64,000 bases of DNA from assembly GCA_038258425.1 (NCBI GenBank), contig JBBSPV010000011.1:1-64000 (forward strand), in the 5' to 3' direction. This DNA is from DATLGB01 sp038258425. GTDB taxonomy: Bacteria > Actinomycetota > Thermoleophilia > Solirubrobacterales > Solirubrobacteraceae. Within the stretch, counting starts at the first letter, position 1; every line of letters begins with the position of its first letter. Positions 39,877 to 47,324 of the stretch are shown piece by piece. The translations under genes were made by a program, and so were the position numbers. The notes below the pieces were generated by a model that searched no databases, was not told the origin of the DNA, and saw only the letters and a list, made by a program, of their open reading frames with translations.

Positions 39877-41042
39877 AGCCCACCCGCCGGGGTGCGGAGC
39901 CTGACCCGGACCGCGAACCCGCCGCCCGCCCCCGGCTGGGCGGTGAGCTGTCCGCCGTGCAGGGCGGCGCGCTCACGCATGCCGATCAGCCCCAGGCCGC
40001 CCGACGCCGATGCCGAAGCGCCGTTGGGACGGCCGTCGTCGACGATCTCGACCTCGAGCTCATCGGGCCAGTAGCGCAGGTGCACGTCGGCGCGCGACGC
40101 AACCGAGTGCTTGAGCGTGTTGGTCAGCGCCTCCTGCACGATCCGGTAGGCCGAGACGTCGACCGTCGGCGGCAACGGGCGCGGCTCGCCCTCGACGCGC
40201 ACCTCGACGGCGAGGTCGGAATCGCGCAGGCTCTCCGCCAGCCGCGGGAGCTGGCTCAGGCCCGGTCGCGAGGCGAGGTCGTCGTGGTCACCCGCCTGGC
40301 GCAGGAACCCGAGGAGACGGTGCAGCTCCGCGACGGCCTGCCGACTCGAGTGCTCGATCCCGGTCAAGGCCTCCTTCGCCTTGCCGCGATCACGGTCGAT
40401 GACCGTGCGGGCGGCGCCGGCCTGGACGCCCATCATGCTCACGTGGTGGGCGACGACGTCGTGCAGCTCGCGCGCGATCCGCACCCGCTCCTCGAACACC
40501 GCGCGGCGTGCGTTCTCCTCGCGCTCCTGCTCGGCGTGGCTCGCGCGCTCCTCCGCCGCCTCGGCCTGCGCCGCCCGCCCGCGCAGCGCGAAGCCGGCGA
40601 GCCAGGCGATCGCGAACAGCACGGGGACAAAGAGGAACTCGCCGGCGCCGTGCGTCGGGTCGTTGAAGACGATGATCTCCGCCGCGCCGAGGACCACGGC
40701 CAGCCCGACCCGACCTTGAACCGCGTCGGCGAGGTTCCCGAGCAGCAGCGCCGCGGCCATCCCCGCGACATAGACGCTGAGGGTGAAGACCACCAGCCGC
40801 CCGTCGACGAAGGACAGCGCGGCCGCCAGGATCCAGAGCGACGCCGGCGCCATGAACGGGAAACGGCGGCGCCCGAGGAGCGTCAGCACGACGGCGGCGG
40901 CCGCCGGCACAGTGAACCACTGCGCCGTGCGGGGCTCGTGGGCGTCGTGCCGGAAGGCGACCTCGAGCGCGCTCTCGCGCGCGCCGAGCACGATCACCAC
41001 GTCCAGGGCGTACCTGCGAGCGAGCAGCCGCGGTCGGCTCAC
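39873..41042 (-). CDS. Membrane histidine kinase (HisKA_3 / NarX-like)
   Basis: A 389-residue kinase. Several membrane helices lie in the first ~165 residues (about five). A coiled segment (AEAAEERASHAEQEREENARR) leads to the HisKA_3 dimerisation domain with the phospho-acceptor His in ARELHDVVAHHVSMM. The ATPase domain has IVQEALTNTLKHS (N-box) and GGLGLIGMRERAALHGG (G-box). No extracellular domain of note is visible. Start is GTG 41042, 6 bases after a TACGGT box. Phosphorylates the overlapping response regulator. Confidence 0.93.
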   Translation of the reverse strand: MSRPRLLARRYALDVVIVLGARESALEVAFRHDAHEPRTAQWFTVPAAAAVVLTLLGRRRFPFMAPASLWILAAALSFVDGRLVVFTLSVYVAGMAAALLLGNLADAVQGRVGLAVVLGAAEIIVFNDPTHGAGEFLFVPVLFAIAWLAGFALRGRAAQAEAAEERASHAEQEREENARRAVFEERVRIARELHDVVAHHVSMMGVQAGAARTVIDRDRGKAKEALTGIEHSSRQAVAELHRLLGFLRQAGDHDDLASRPGLSQLPRLAESLRDSDLAVEVRVEGEPRPLPPTVDVSAYRIVQEALTNTLKHSVASRADVHLRYWPDELEVEIVDDGRPNGASASASGGLGLIGMRERAALHGGQLTAQPGAGGGFAVRVRLRTPAGGL

Positions 41043-41048
41043 CCATCG

Positions 41049-41054
41049 ACCGTA
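41049..41054 (-). promoter_or_regulatory. TACGGT -10-like box of the histidine kinase gene
   Basis: On the minus strand TACGGT ends 6 bases before the GTG start at 41042. No Shine-Dalgarno; leaderless start likely. Confidence 0.45.
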
Positions 41055-41177
41055 ATGCACCAGCCCGCCGTCCGCCTCCCTCCGAAGGCAGGTGCGCCCT
41101 CCCTCCGACGGACGATCTCGAGGACGTCCGGTCGCGCGCCTGCGAGCTTCCTTCCTCTGCGGGGTAAGGACCGCACC

Positions 41178-42185
41178 GTGACCGATCCCACAAGCACCCC
41201 CGCGGCGGATCCGTTCGACCGGATCGGACTCGTGGTCCACCCGACCCGCGACCTGGACGGCCCGCTGGCGACCGTGCGGCGGTGGGCGGACGGCCACGGT
41301 GCCGAGGTCGTGCAGGTGCCCACCGGCGGGACGCCGCGCGAGGTGGCCCCGGCCGGCGACGCCGGGGCCTGCGACCTCGTCATCGCCCTCGGCGGGGACG
41401 GGACGACGCTCGCCGCCTTGCACGCCGCCGCCCCCGTCGGTAGACCGGTGCTCGGCATCGCCTGCGGGAGCCTCGGCGCGCTGACCGCCACGACGGCCGA
41501 CGAGCTCTCCGGCGCGCTCGATCGCGTGGCCGCCGGCGAGTGGGAGCCGCGTGCCCTCCCCGCCCTCGTCGCCGACCACGAGGGCGACGAGCCGCTGCGC
41601 GCCCTCAACGACCTCGTGCTCGTCCGGACGGGAGCCGGGCAGGTCGTGGTCGAACTCGACGTCGCCGGCGAGCGCTTCGTCCGGTTCGCGGGCGACGGCC
41701 TGGTCGCGGCGACGCCGCTGGGCTCCAGCGCCTACACGCTGGCCGCCGGCGGCCCGATGCTCGTCCCCGGCACCGAGGGCCTCGTGTTCACGCCACTCGC
41801 GCCGCACGGCGGCGTCGTCCCGCCGCTGGTCACGACCGCGGCCACCTCGGTGCTCGTGACGCTGGATCCGGGCCACAGCGGCGCGCGGGTGGAGGTGGAC
41901 GGCCACATACGGCTCGAGCCCCCGCGGCACACGCCGATCGCCTTCAAGCTCCGGTTCGAACCCGCGTTCGCCCGGCTCGTCTCCCTCGGCGCGCAGGAGT
42001 CGATGCTCGCCGGGCTGCGGCGCCGCCGGCTGCTGCTGGACTCGCCCCGCGTGCTCGCGCGTGACGAGCGCGAGCAGGCCGCGGCCGACCGCGTCGCCCA
42101 GCGACCGGGTCGATCGACTGGGACCGCGCCCTTCACCGCCGGGAGCCGCAGTCACGTCCCGATCTGGACCACGCCGGAGGACTAG
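41178..42185 (+). CDS. NAD kinase-like protein
   Basis: A 335-residue protein of the NAD/diacylglycerol kinase fold. The nucleotide motif GGDGTT (about 72-77) is present. The second signature is ATPLGSSAYTLAAGGP (about 180-195; usual form PTGSTAYSLSAGG), and NDLVL corresponds to the usual NExxx. NAD kinases phosphorylate NAD to NADP. The usual GxNxGxLGFL segment reads GIACGSLGALT here, and the C-terminal ~55 residues are an unrelated Arg-rich tail. Family clear, activity likely but with those deviations. GTG start. Confidence 0.82.
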   Translation: MTDPTSTPAADPFDRIGLVVHPTRDLDGPLATVRRWADGHGAEVVQVPTGGTPREVAPAGDAGACDLVIALGGDGTTLAALHAAAPVGRPVLGIACGSLGALTATTADELSGALDRVAAGEWEPRALPALVADHEGDEPLRALNDLVLVRTGAGQVVVELDVAGERFVRFAGDGLVAATPLGSSAYTLAAGGPMLVPGTEGLVFTPLAPHGGVVPPLVTTAATSVLVTLDPGHSGARVEVDGHIRLEPPRHTPIAFKLRFEPAFARLVSLGAQESMLAGLRRRRLLLDSPRVLARDEREQAAADRVAQRPGRSTGTAPFTAGSRSHVPIWTTPED

Positions 42186-44107
42186 GAGGTCGCGGCCGAG
42201 CTCGTCGACGTGCCGGTGAGGGCGGCGACCTCGCCGAAGAACGCGGCGACCTCCTCGAGTTTGCGGGGCCGCGCGTAGGGCGCCGCGGTCCGCCGTCCAC
42301 CCTCGACGAGGCGCGCCCGCAGCTCCGCGTCGCCGAGGACCCGCTCGATCGCCGCACTGACGGCCGCCGCGTCCGCGGGCGGCTGCAGGCAGTTCTCGCC
42401 GTCCACGCAGTAGTCGCGGTTGCCGTGCGCGTCGACGCAGACGACGGGCGCCCCGGCGGCCATCGCCTCGAGGATCGGCAGGCAGAACCCCTCGTGACGG
42501 GACGTCTGCAGGAACACCGCGCACCGGTTGAGGAGCACGTTGACCTCGGCGTCGCTCGGCGCCACGGCGTAGTCGACGCCGTCCGGGAGCCCATCTGCCA
42601 CCTCCGGCTCGACGCCGAACAGCTGCAGCGCCGGCCGCGGCTCGGGAAGCGCCAGCCACGCGGCGCGGGTGAGCGGGAAGTTCTTCAGCGGGTTGGCACG
42701 GCCGACGGCGAGCACCTCGGCGTCGCGGCGGGCGACGTCGGCGAGCTCGCGGAAGGTCGCGGTGTCGACGCCCGGGGCGACCCGGGCCGCGCTCGCCACC
42801 CACTCGCGCAACGCGTCGTGGACCCACCCGGAGGTCGCGAGGTACGAGAACTCCGGGCGATAGCTCGTGAGCACCTCCGCGTGGACCCCGAGGTCGCGGG
42901 GGTAATAGGACGTCTCGACGTCCTGGACGAAGAAGACCGGGACGCCGTGGGACACGGACGCCTCCCACACCGGCGCGGCGGTCTGCCACCACGTCGCGAC
43001 CTTGATGGCGTCCACCGGGGCCAGCGCGTCCGTCAGCTCGTCGTAGCCGCTGAAGCAGCGGACGGGGACGTCCAGCGCGTACCAGTCGGGGGCGTCCGTC
43101 GCGAGCGTCCACAGCTCGCACCGGTGGCCGCGTGCAGCCAGGCCGTTGAGGTGGTCGAAGGCGACGCGATGGCCCCCACCGAGCTCGGTGCCCTGGGTGA
43201 CGTAGACGATCGACAGCCGGCCGTCGGCGTCGGCGACGGCGGAGCGGTCGAACCAGGACCGCCAGCGGTCAGGGACGCGGTGCTGGGGTGCCGCCGCGTC
43301 CGCCGGCCCGGCGTCGGGCACCGTCACGGTCGCCGCGGGCGCGTACACGACCCGGAGCCCCTGGGACCACGCGCGCAGGCAGAGGTCGACGTCCGCAGCA
43401 GGCCCCATGGCCGGGTCGGGCGTCCCGAGCGCGGCCAGCCCGTCGGCACTGGCGTACAGGCAGGCGCCCTCGACCGCGAGGCTCGGCTGCAGCACGCACG
43501 CCGGCGCGAAGTCGGCCGGCCGCCCGGCGAAGCGCGCGTGGAAGCGATCGGACTCCCGCGGATCCCGGGCCAGGCCGGCCGACGCGATCCGGCCAGCCGC
43601 GTCCAGCAGCCGCGGACCCGCGAGCACCGTGCCCGGCCGCGCCGCGACGTGGACGGCGTGCTGGAGCACCTCGAGCCAGCCGGGGTCGGGGATCGCCCCC
43701 GCCCGCAGGAGGACGACGTCCTCCCCGGCGGCACGGTCGGCGAGCGCCCGCCCGCAGGCTCGAGCGCCGTCGGCGAGCGCCACTCGCACGCGGCCCTGGC
43801 GCGAAGAGCGGGCCACGGCGCCGGCCGTCCGGGCCGCGGCCGCCCGGTCATCGCGGTGCTCCACGATCACGAGCGTCCGGCGCCCATGGGCCCGGTACCA
43901 CGCCCGGGCCGCGGCCGACGGGTCGTCCATGCGGGCGGCGATCCCGAGCCGCGCGCCCAGCGGTGTCAGCCGCAGCGGGAAGGTCAGGACGCGTCGCGCG
44001 GTCTCCCGCCCGCCGTGGTAGCGGAGTGTGAGCCAGGCGCGGCGCGGGAGGTCGGCGAACACCCGGCGCAGGTGGCGCCGCAGGCGACGGGCGTCCGGGT
44101 CGCGCAC
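42182..44107 (-). CDS. Two-domain glycosyltransferase (GT2-like + GT4-like)
   Basis: A 641-residue protein. Residues about 75-250 resemble a family-2 glycosyltransferase nucleotide-sugar fold (TLVIVEHRDDRA, EDVVLLRAGAIPDPGWLEVL, a DVDLCLRAW block). About 295-641 are a GT-B family-4 transferase (SIVYVTQGTELGGGH, AVGRANPLKNF, HEGFCLPILEAMAAGAPVV). A tandem like this usually builds cell-surface polysaccharide or protein glycans. Start is GTG 44107. The stop codon shares the palindrome CTAG with the convergent NAD-kinase stop. Substrates are unknown. Confidence 0.87.
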   Translation of the reverse strand: MRDPDARRLRRHLRRVFADLPRRAWLTLRYHGGRETARRVLTFPLRLTPLGARLGIAARMDDPSAAARAWYRAHGRRTLVIVEHRDDRAAAARTAGAVARSSRQGRVRVALADGARACGRALADRAAGEDVVLLRAGAIPDPGWLEVLQHAVHVAARPGTVLAGPRLLDAAGRIASAGLARDPRESDRFHARFAGRPADFAPACVLQPSLAVEGACLYASADGLAALGTPDPAMGPAADVDLCLRAWSQGLRVVYAPAATVTVPDAGPADAAAPQHRVPDRWRSWFDRSAVADADGRLSIVYVTQGTELGGGHRVAFDHLNGLAARGHRCELWTLATDAPDWYALDVPVRCFSGYDELTDALAPVDAIKVATWWQTAAPVWEASVSHGVPVFFVQDVETSYYPRDLGVHAEVLTSYRPEFSYLATSGWVHDALREWVASAARVAPGVDTATFRELADVARRDAEVLAVGRANPLKNFPLTRAAWLALPEPRPALQLFGVEPEVADGLPDGVDYAVAPSDAEVNVLLNRCAVFLQTSRHEGFCLPILEAMAAGAPVVCVDAHGNRDYCVDGENCLQPPADAAAVSAAIERVLGDAELRARLVEGGRRTAAPYARPRKLEEVAAFFGEVAALTGTSTSSAATS

Positions 44108-44114
44108 CCTCCCG

Positions 44115-44120
44115 GTTATA
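44115..44120 (-). promoter_or_regulatory. TATAAC -10-like box of the glycosyltransferase gene
   Basis: On the minus strand TATAAC ends 7 bases before the GTG at 44107. The 7 bases contain GGGAGG, but a ribosome site that close would not be usable, so a leaderless start is more likely. Confidence 0.5.
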
Positions 44121-44146
44121 CACGTGGCCGCTCCGGAAGCGTCGGG

Positions 44147-44581
44147 CTATTCCTCCAGGGTGCGCCCGAGCCTGTCGAGGATGGTGCCCCATCCCCGCTC
44201 GTGCGCGCGCACGGCCTCCTCGTCCCACAGGCCGCGGTGGACGAAGCGGACCGTCGTGGCGCCGCCGGTCTCCTCGAAGTCGATCTCGATCAGGGTCCGC
44301 CTCGTGTCGCCGTCCCAGATCCAGGTGAAGGCCAGGCGGCTCGGCGGGTCGATCTCCGTGTAGCGGCCGCCGCCGCCGTACTCGACGTCCGTGCTCGGGT
44401 CGCGCATGACGACCCGCACGACGCCGCCCACGCGGAGGTCGACCTCGGCCTCGGACGTCTCCCAGTGGTGCTCGGCCTGCCACCAGCGCCGGATCACCTC
44501 CTCGCTGGTCCACGCGTCGAACACCCGCTCGGCGGGCGCCTGGAAGGTGCGCTCGATGCGCAGCGGGTTGGCGTCGATCAC
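44147..44581 (-). CDS. AHSA1-type SRPBCC protein
   Basis: A 144-residue SRPBCC protein of the Aha1-C type: RIERTFQAPAERVFDAWTSEEVIRRWW, a GGRYTEIDPPSRLAFTW block and a final helix with WGTILDRLGRTLEE. These proteins hold hydrophobic ligands and often sit beside ArsR regulators. The GTG start overlaps the stop of the mini-ORF upstream (GTGA at 44578-44581). It is the last gene of a four-gene coupled operon. Confidence 0.9.
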   Translation of the reverse strand: MIDANPLRIERTFQAPAERVFDAWTSEEVIRRWWQAEHHWETSEAEVDLRVGGVVRVVMRDPSTDVEYGGGGRYTEIDPPSRLAFTWIWDGDTRRTLIEIDFEETGGATTVRFVHRGLWDEEAVRAHERGWGTILDRLGRTLEE

Positions 44582-44718
44582 TTCTTCTGGGGCCCGTGGC
44601 GGCGGCGCAGATGCAGGGTCAGCCAGGCGCGCGCCAGCAGGAGACTGGCCCCGGTGCCGGCGAGCGTCGGCAGGACTTCCTCCACCGGCACGCCGCCCAC
44701 GTGCGCGATCGCGATCAT
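44578..44718 (-). CDS. 46-residue mini-protein with one membrane helix
   Basis: Begins at the ATG 44718 overlapping the DUF899 stop (ATGA) and ends overlapping the SRPBCC GTG. Residues about 8-30 (VPVEEVLPTLAGTGASLLLARAW) make a hydrophobic/amphipathic helix, followed by a basic tail (LRRRHGPQKK). Two overlaps leave little doubt that it is translated. I recognise no named family; it is a good candidate for a membrane-associated small protein. Confidence 0.6.
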   Translation of the reverse strand: MIAIAHVGGVPVEEVLPTLAGTGASLLLARAWLTLHLRRRHGPQKK

Positions 44719-45443
44719 GTGCTTCTCGCGCCGCGCTGCGAGGCGGTCGCCTCCGACAGGCCGTGCTCGAAGGCGGTCGCGTCGTCGTACTCGTCGTGCC
44801 GGTTCCACCACGCATAGGCCTGGGTCTGCGGATGGCCCTCCGGCGAGTCCTCCCAGATCTCCTGACGGCCGAGCGCGGTGATGTCGAGGTAGGTCCAGGT
44901 GCTGCCCATGGCCTCGTCCCCGCGCCTGTCGACGAAGTACGTGCGCAAGACCCGGTCGCCGTCGCGCAGGAAGGCGTTGGTGCCGTGCCACTCGGCGACG
45001 TCGAAGTCCGCGTCGAAGTCGTCGGTGAGCGTGTACCACGGGATGTCCCAGCCCATCCGCGCCTTCCAGCGCTCGATGTCGGCCTGCGGAGCGCGCGAGA
45101 CGAAGGCGAGCGTCGTGTCGCGCGCGTTCAGATGGGCGAGGTGGGCGACCTGATCGGCGACCATCGAGCATCCGCGGCAGCCACTCTCGGGCCAGCCGTC
45201 CACGCCGGGCTCGAAGAAGAAGCGGTAGACGATCAGCTGACGCCGTCCCTCGAACAGCTCGAGCAGGCTGACCGGGCCGTCGGGCCCGTCGAAGCTGTAG
45301 TCCTGCTCCACGGCCAGCCTCGGCATCCGGCGGCGCTCGGCGGCGAGCGCGTCGCGGGCGCGCGTGAGCTCCTTCTCCTTCACGAGCAGCGCCTCGCGGG
45401 CGGCCTCCCACGCCTGCGGCGACACGGTCTGTGGGGCGTTCAT
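44715..45443 (-). CDS. DUF899 thioredoxin-like protein
   Basis: A 242-residue DUF899 protein, which has a thioredoxin fold. The pattern LVKEKELTRARDALAAERRRMP, YSFDGPDGPVSLLELFEGR and a CRGC pair (GWPESGCRGCSMV, about residues 88-91) are diagnostic. DUF899 proteins often sit with ArsR regulators. Substrate is unknown. The ATG overlaps the arsR stop (ATGA), so the gene is coupled to its regulator. Confidence 0.9.
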   Translation of the reverse strand: MNAPQTVSPQAWEAAREALLVKEKELTRARDALAAERRRMPRLAVEQDYSFDGPDGPVSLLELFEGRRQLIVYRFFFEPGVDGWPESGCRGCSMVADQVAHLAHLNARDTTLAFVSRAPQADIERWKARMGWDIPWYTLTDDFDADFDVAEWHGTNAFLRDGDRVLRTYFVDRRGDEAMGSTWTYLDITALGRQEIWEDSPEGHPQTQAYAWWNRHDEYDDATAFEHGLSEATASQRGARST

Positions 45444-45751
45444 TGATCGTTCTCCCTGAGGTACTCGTCGACGACATCGAACATGCGCTCCCAGAGGGCG
45501 CGTTGATGATCCATCCAGTCGGCGGCCACGCTGAGCACGTCGGGCTCGAGCGAGAGCCGGTGCGTCCGGCCCTCGACCACGCGCGTCACGACGCCGGTCT
45601 CCTCCAGCACCTTCAGGTGCTTGGAGATCGCGGGCTTGGACACCCCGAAGCCACCCGTGGCTGCGCCGACCGTGGCCGGACCTCCGGCGAGGCGCTCGAC
45701 GATGCCGCGGCGGATCGGATGGGACAGCGCCCGGAAGGGATCGTTAACCAC
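45440..45751 (-). CDS. ArsR-family regulator
   Basis: A 103-residue winged-helix regulator: DPFRALSHPIRRGIVERLAGGPATVG, FGVSKPAISKHLKVLEETGVV (recognition helix) and RVVEGRTHRLSLEP wing. There are no metal-binding cysteines, so it is not a classical metal sensor; non-metal SRPBCC-linked ArsR proteins are common in actinobacteria. The GTG start lies 7 bases after a TATCGT box. It is the first gene of the operon arsR-DUF899-mini-ORF-SRPBCC and probably autoregulates it. Confidence 0.9.
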   Translation of the reverse strand: MVNDPFRALSHPIRRGIVERLAGGPATVGAATGGFGVSKPAISKHLKVLEETGVVTRVVEGRTHRLSLEPDVLSVAADWMDHQRALWERMFDVVDEYLRENDQ

Positions 45752-45758
45752 AAGGTGT

Positions 45759-45764
45759 ACGATA
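45759..45764 (-). promoter_or_regulatory. TATCGT -10-like box of the arsR operon
   Basis: On the minus strand TATCGT ends 7 bases before the arsR GTG (45751). The intergenic gap to the divergent gene at 45789 is only 37 bases, so an ArsR operator must overlap this box. Confidence 0.5.
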
Positions 45765-45788
45765 CCACGAACCCACTTCACTGGAGGC

Positions 45789-46271
45789 GTGACCGGCCAC
45801 GACGGCGACAAGCGCGAGCCGCTGTGGGCGAGCTCGCTGGCGGAGCGGCCGCGGCCGGCCGACGACGACGTCCGCCCCCTCGAGGCGCGAGCCGACCCGG
45901 CGTCGCAGCCGCAGGCGCCGACCGGGATCGGGCGCCGCCGAGCCGCCCTGGGCGTGGTCGCCCTCGTCACGGTCATCGTCGCCGCGCTGGCGGCGGCGCT
46001 CCCTGGTCGGGGCTCGTGGTCCCTCCAGGACGTGCCGTCCTTCTGGGGCGCGGTGCAGATGACCTGCCACACGCTGCGCCTCGAGCGGGACGATCACAGC
46101 GTCGAGCTGTTCCGTTGCCGCGCGACCGGCGGCGGCACGCTTCCGCCCGGCCTCTACCGATCGCCGGTCGATACCTGGACCTCGGACATCACTCGTCGAG
46201 ACGCCCTCGCCAACGAGATCCGGATCACGCCCGACGGCGAGCTCAGGGGCTGGGCCGCGTACCGCACGTAG
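45789..46271 (+). CDS. Single-pass membrane protein, unknown
   Basis: A 160-residue protein from a GTG next to GGAGG (spacing only one base, so the start is uncertain). Residues about 1-48 are charged and presumably cytoplasmic, about 50-70 form one membrane helix (GVVALVTVIVAALAAALP), and the rest is an extracytoplasmic domain with two cysteines (CHTLRL, FRCRATGGG). No family recognised. It is divergent from the arsR operon. Confidence 0.6.
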   Translation: MTGHDGDKREPLWASSLAERPRPADDDVRPLEARADPASQPQAPTGIGRRRAALGVVALVTVIVAALAAALPGRGSWSLQDVPSFWGAVQMTCHTLRLERDDHSVELFRCRATGGGTLPPGLYRSPVDTWTSDITRRDALANEIRITPDGELRGWAAYRT

Positions 46272-46365
46272 GCGCGGCGACCCCGCGCTTGTCGGAGTGC
46301 CGGAAGAACGTCCGCTTCTTCACGCCGGCCCGCGTGGCGATGTCCTCCGGGCCGCTGAGCGAGGG
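46246..46365 (-). pseudogene. Remnant of a TetR helix-turn-helix
   Basis: In the minus frame about 26 residues (46285-46362) read LSGPEDIATRAGVKKRTFFR with HSDKR following, which is the DNA-binding helix-turn-helix of TetR repressors. Both flanks lose the family pattern: upstream is Pro/Arg-rich and downstream the frame stops at 46243. It appears to be a decayed piece of a former regulator in the promoter region of the epimerase gene. Confidence 0.55.
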
Positions 46366-46446
46366 TGGGCGCCACGGCGCGGGAGGCGGGCCGTTGGTAG
46401 GCTCGGTTCTTCGGGGCGGTGCCCGGCCGAGGAGGAGGGGACGGAG

Positions 46447-47301
46447 ATGAAGATCGGCTTCTGCATGCTGCTCTGGACGACCCACGTGACGGACGAGCAC
46501 CGGCCGGTCCTCGAGGCGCTCAGGGCCACGGGCTACGACGGTGTGGAGATCCCCGTCTTCGAGGGCGACCCGGACCACTTCGCGAGGATCGGCGCGACGC
46601 TGGACGAGCTCGGGCTCGAGCGCACGGCGATCAGCGCGACCGGCGGTGAAGCGGTCAACCCGATCGCTTCGGACCCCGAGGTCCGGCGAGCCGCCGTCGA
46701 GCACCTCCGGCACGTGGTCGACTGCGCGGCAGCGGTGGGCGCGAGAGCCGTCGCCGGGCCGCTCCAGCAGACGCTCGGGTACTTCTCCGGCGGCGCGCCG
46801 ACCGAGCAGGAACGCGGCTGGGCTCGTGAGGTCCTGCTCGGCGTCGCCGACCACGCCGCCGCAGCCGACGTCCGAATCGTGCTCGAGGCCGTCAACCGCT
46901 TCGAGGCCTTCCTCCTCACCACGATGGAGGAGCTCACGAGCTTCCTGGACACCGTCGACCATCCGGCGATCACCGGCATGTACGACACCTTCCACGCGAA
47001 CCTCGAGGAGCTCGATCCCGTCGCGGCGTTCACCGACAACGTGCGCCACATCGGCCACGTCCACATCTCGGAGAACGACCGCGGGGTCCCCGGACGCGGC
47101 CACGTGCCGTGGGCCGAGACGTTCTCCGCGATCGCCGCCTCGGGCTACGACGACTGGCTGACCATCGAGGCCTTCGGGCGCGGCCTGCCCGACCTCGCGG
47201 CGGCGACGCGTGTCTGGCGCGACCTCGCCGAGTCACCCGAGGCGGTCTACCGCGAGGGCTTCGCGACGATCCGCGACGGGCTGGCCGCCGCCACCGGCTG
47301 A
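46447..47301 (+). CDS. Ketose 3-epimerase-like TIM-barrel protein
   Basis: A 284-residue sugar-phosphate isomerase/epimerase-type TIM barrel. The metal and acid residues of D-tagatose/D-psicose 3-epimerases fit well: Glu in LEAVNRFE (about 146), Asp/His in YDTFHANLEE (about 180), the His in GHVHISENDRGVPG (about 205-210) and Glu in TIEAFG (about 240). It would epimerise a free ketose at C3 with a divalent metal. The ATG is preceded by GGAGGAGG. The remnant of a TetR gene lies just upstream. Confidence 0.87.
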   Translation: MKIGFCMLLWTTHVTDEHRPVLEALRATGYDGVEIPVFEGDPDHFARIGATLDELGLERTAISATGGEAVNPIASDPEVRRAAVEHLRHVVDCAAAVGARAVAGPLQQTLGYFSGGAPTEQERGWAREVLLGVADHAAAADVRIVLEAVNRFEAFLLTTMEELTSFLDTVDHPAITGMYDTFHANLEELDPVAAFTDNVRHIGHVHISENDRGVPGRGHVPWAETFSAIAASGYDDWLTIEAFGRGLPDLAAATRVWRDLAESPEAVYREGFATIRDGLAAATG

Positions 47302-47324
47302 CCCCGAACGCCCGGGCAGGTCGC

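Noticed and set aside
46154..46375. A 73-codon minus-strand ORF over the epimerase upstream region
   Set aside because: It is in another frame from the TetR-like segment and shows no pattern of its own.
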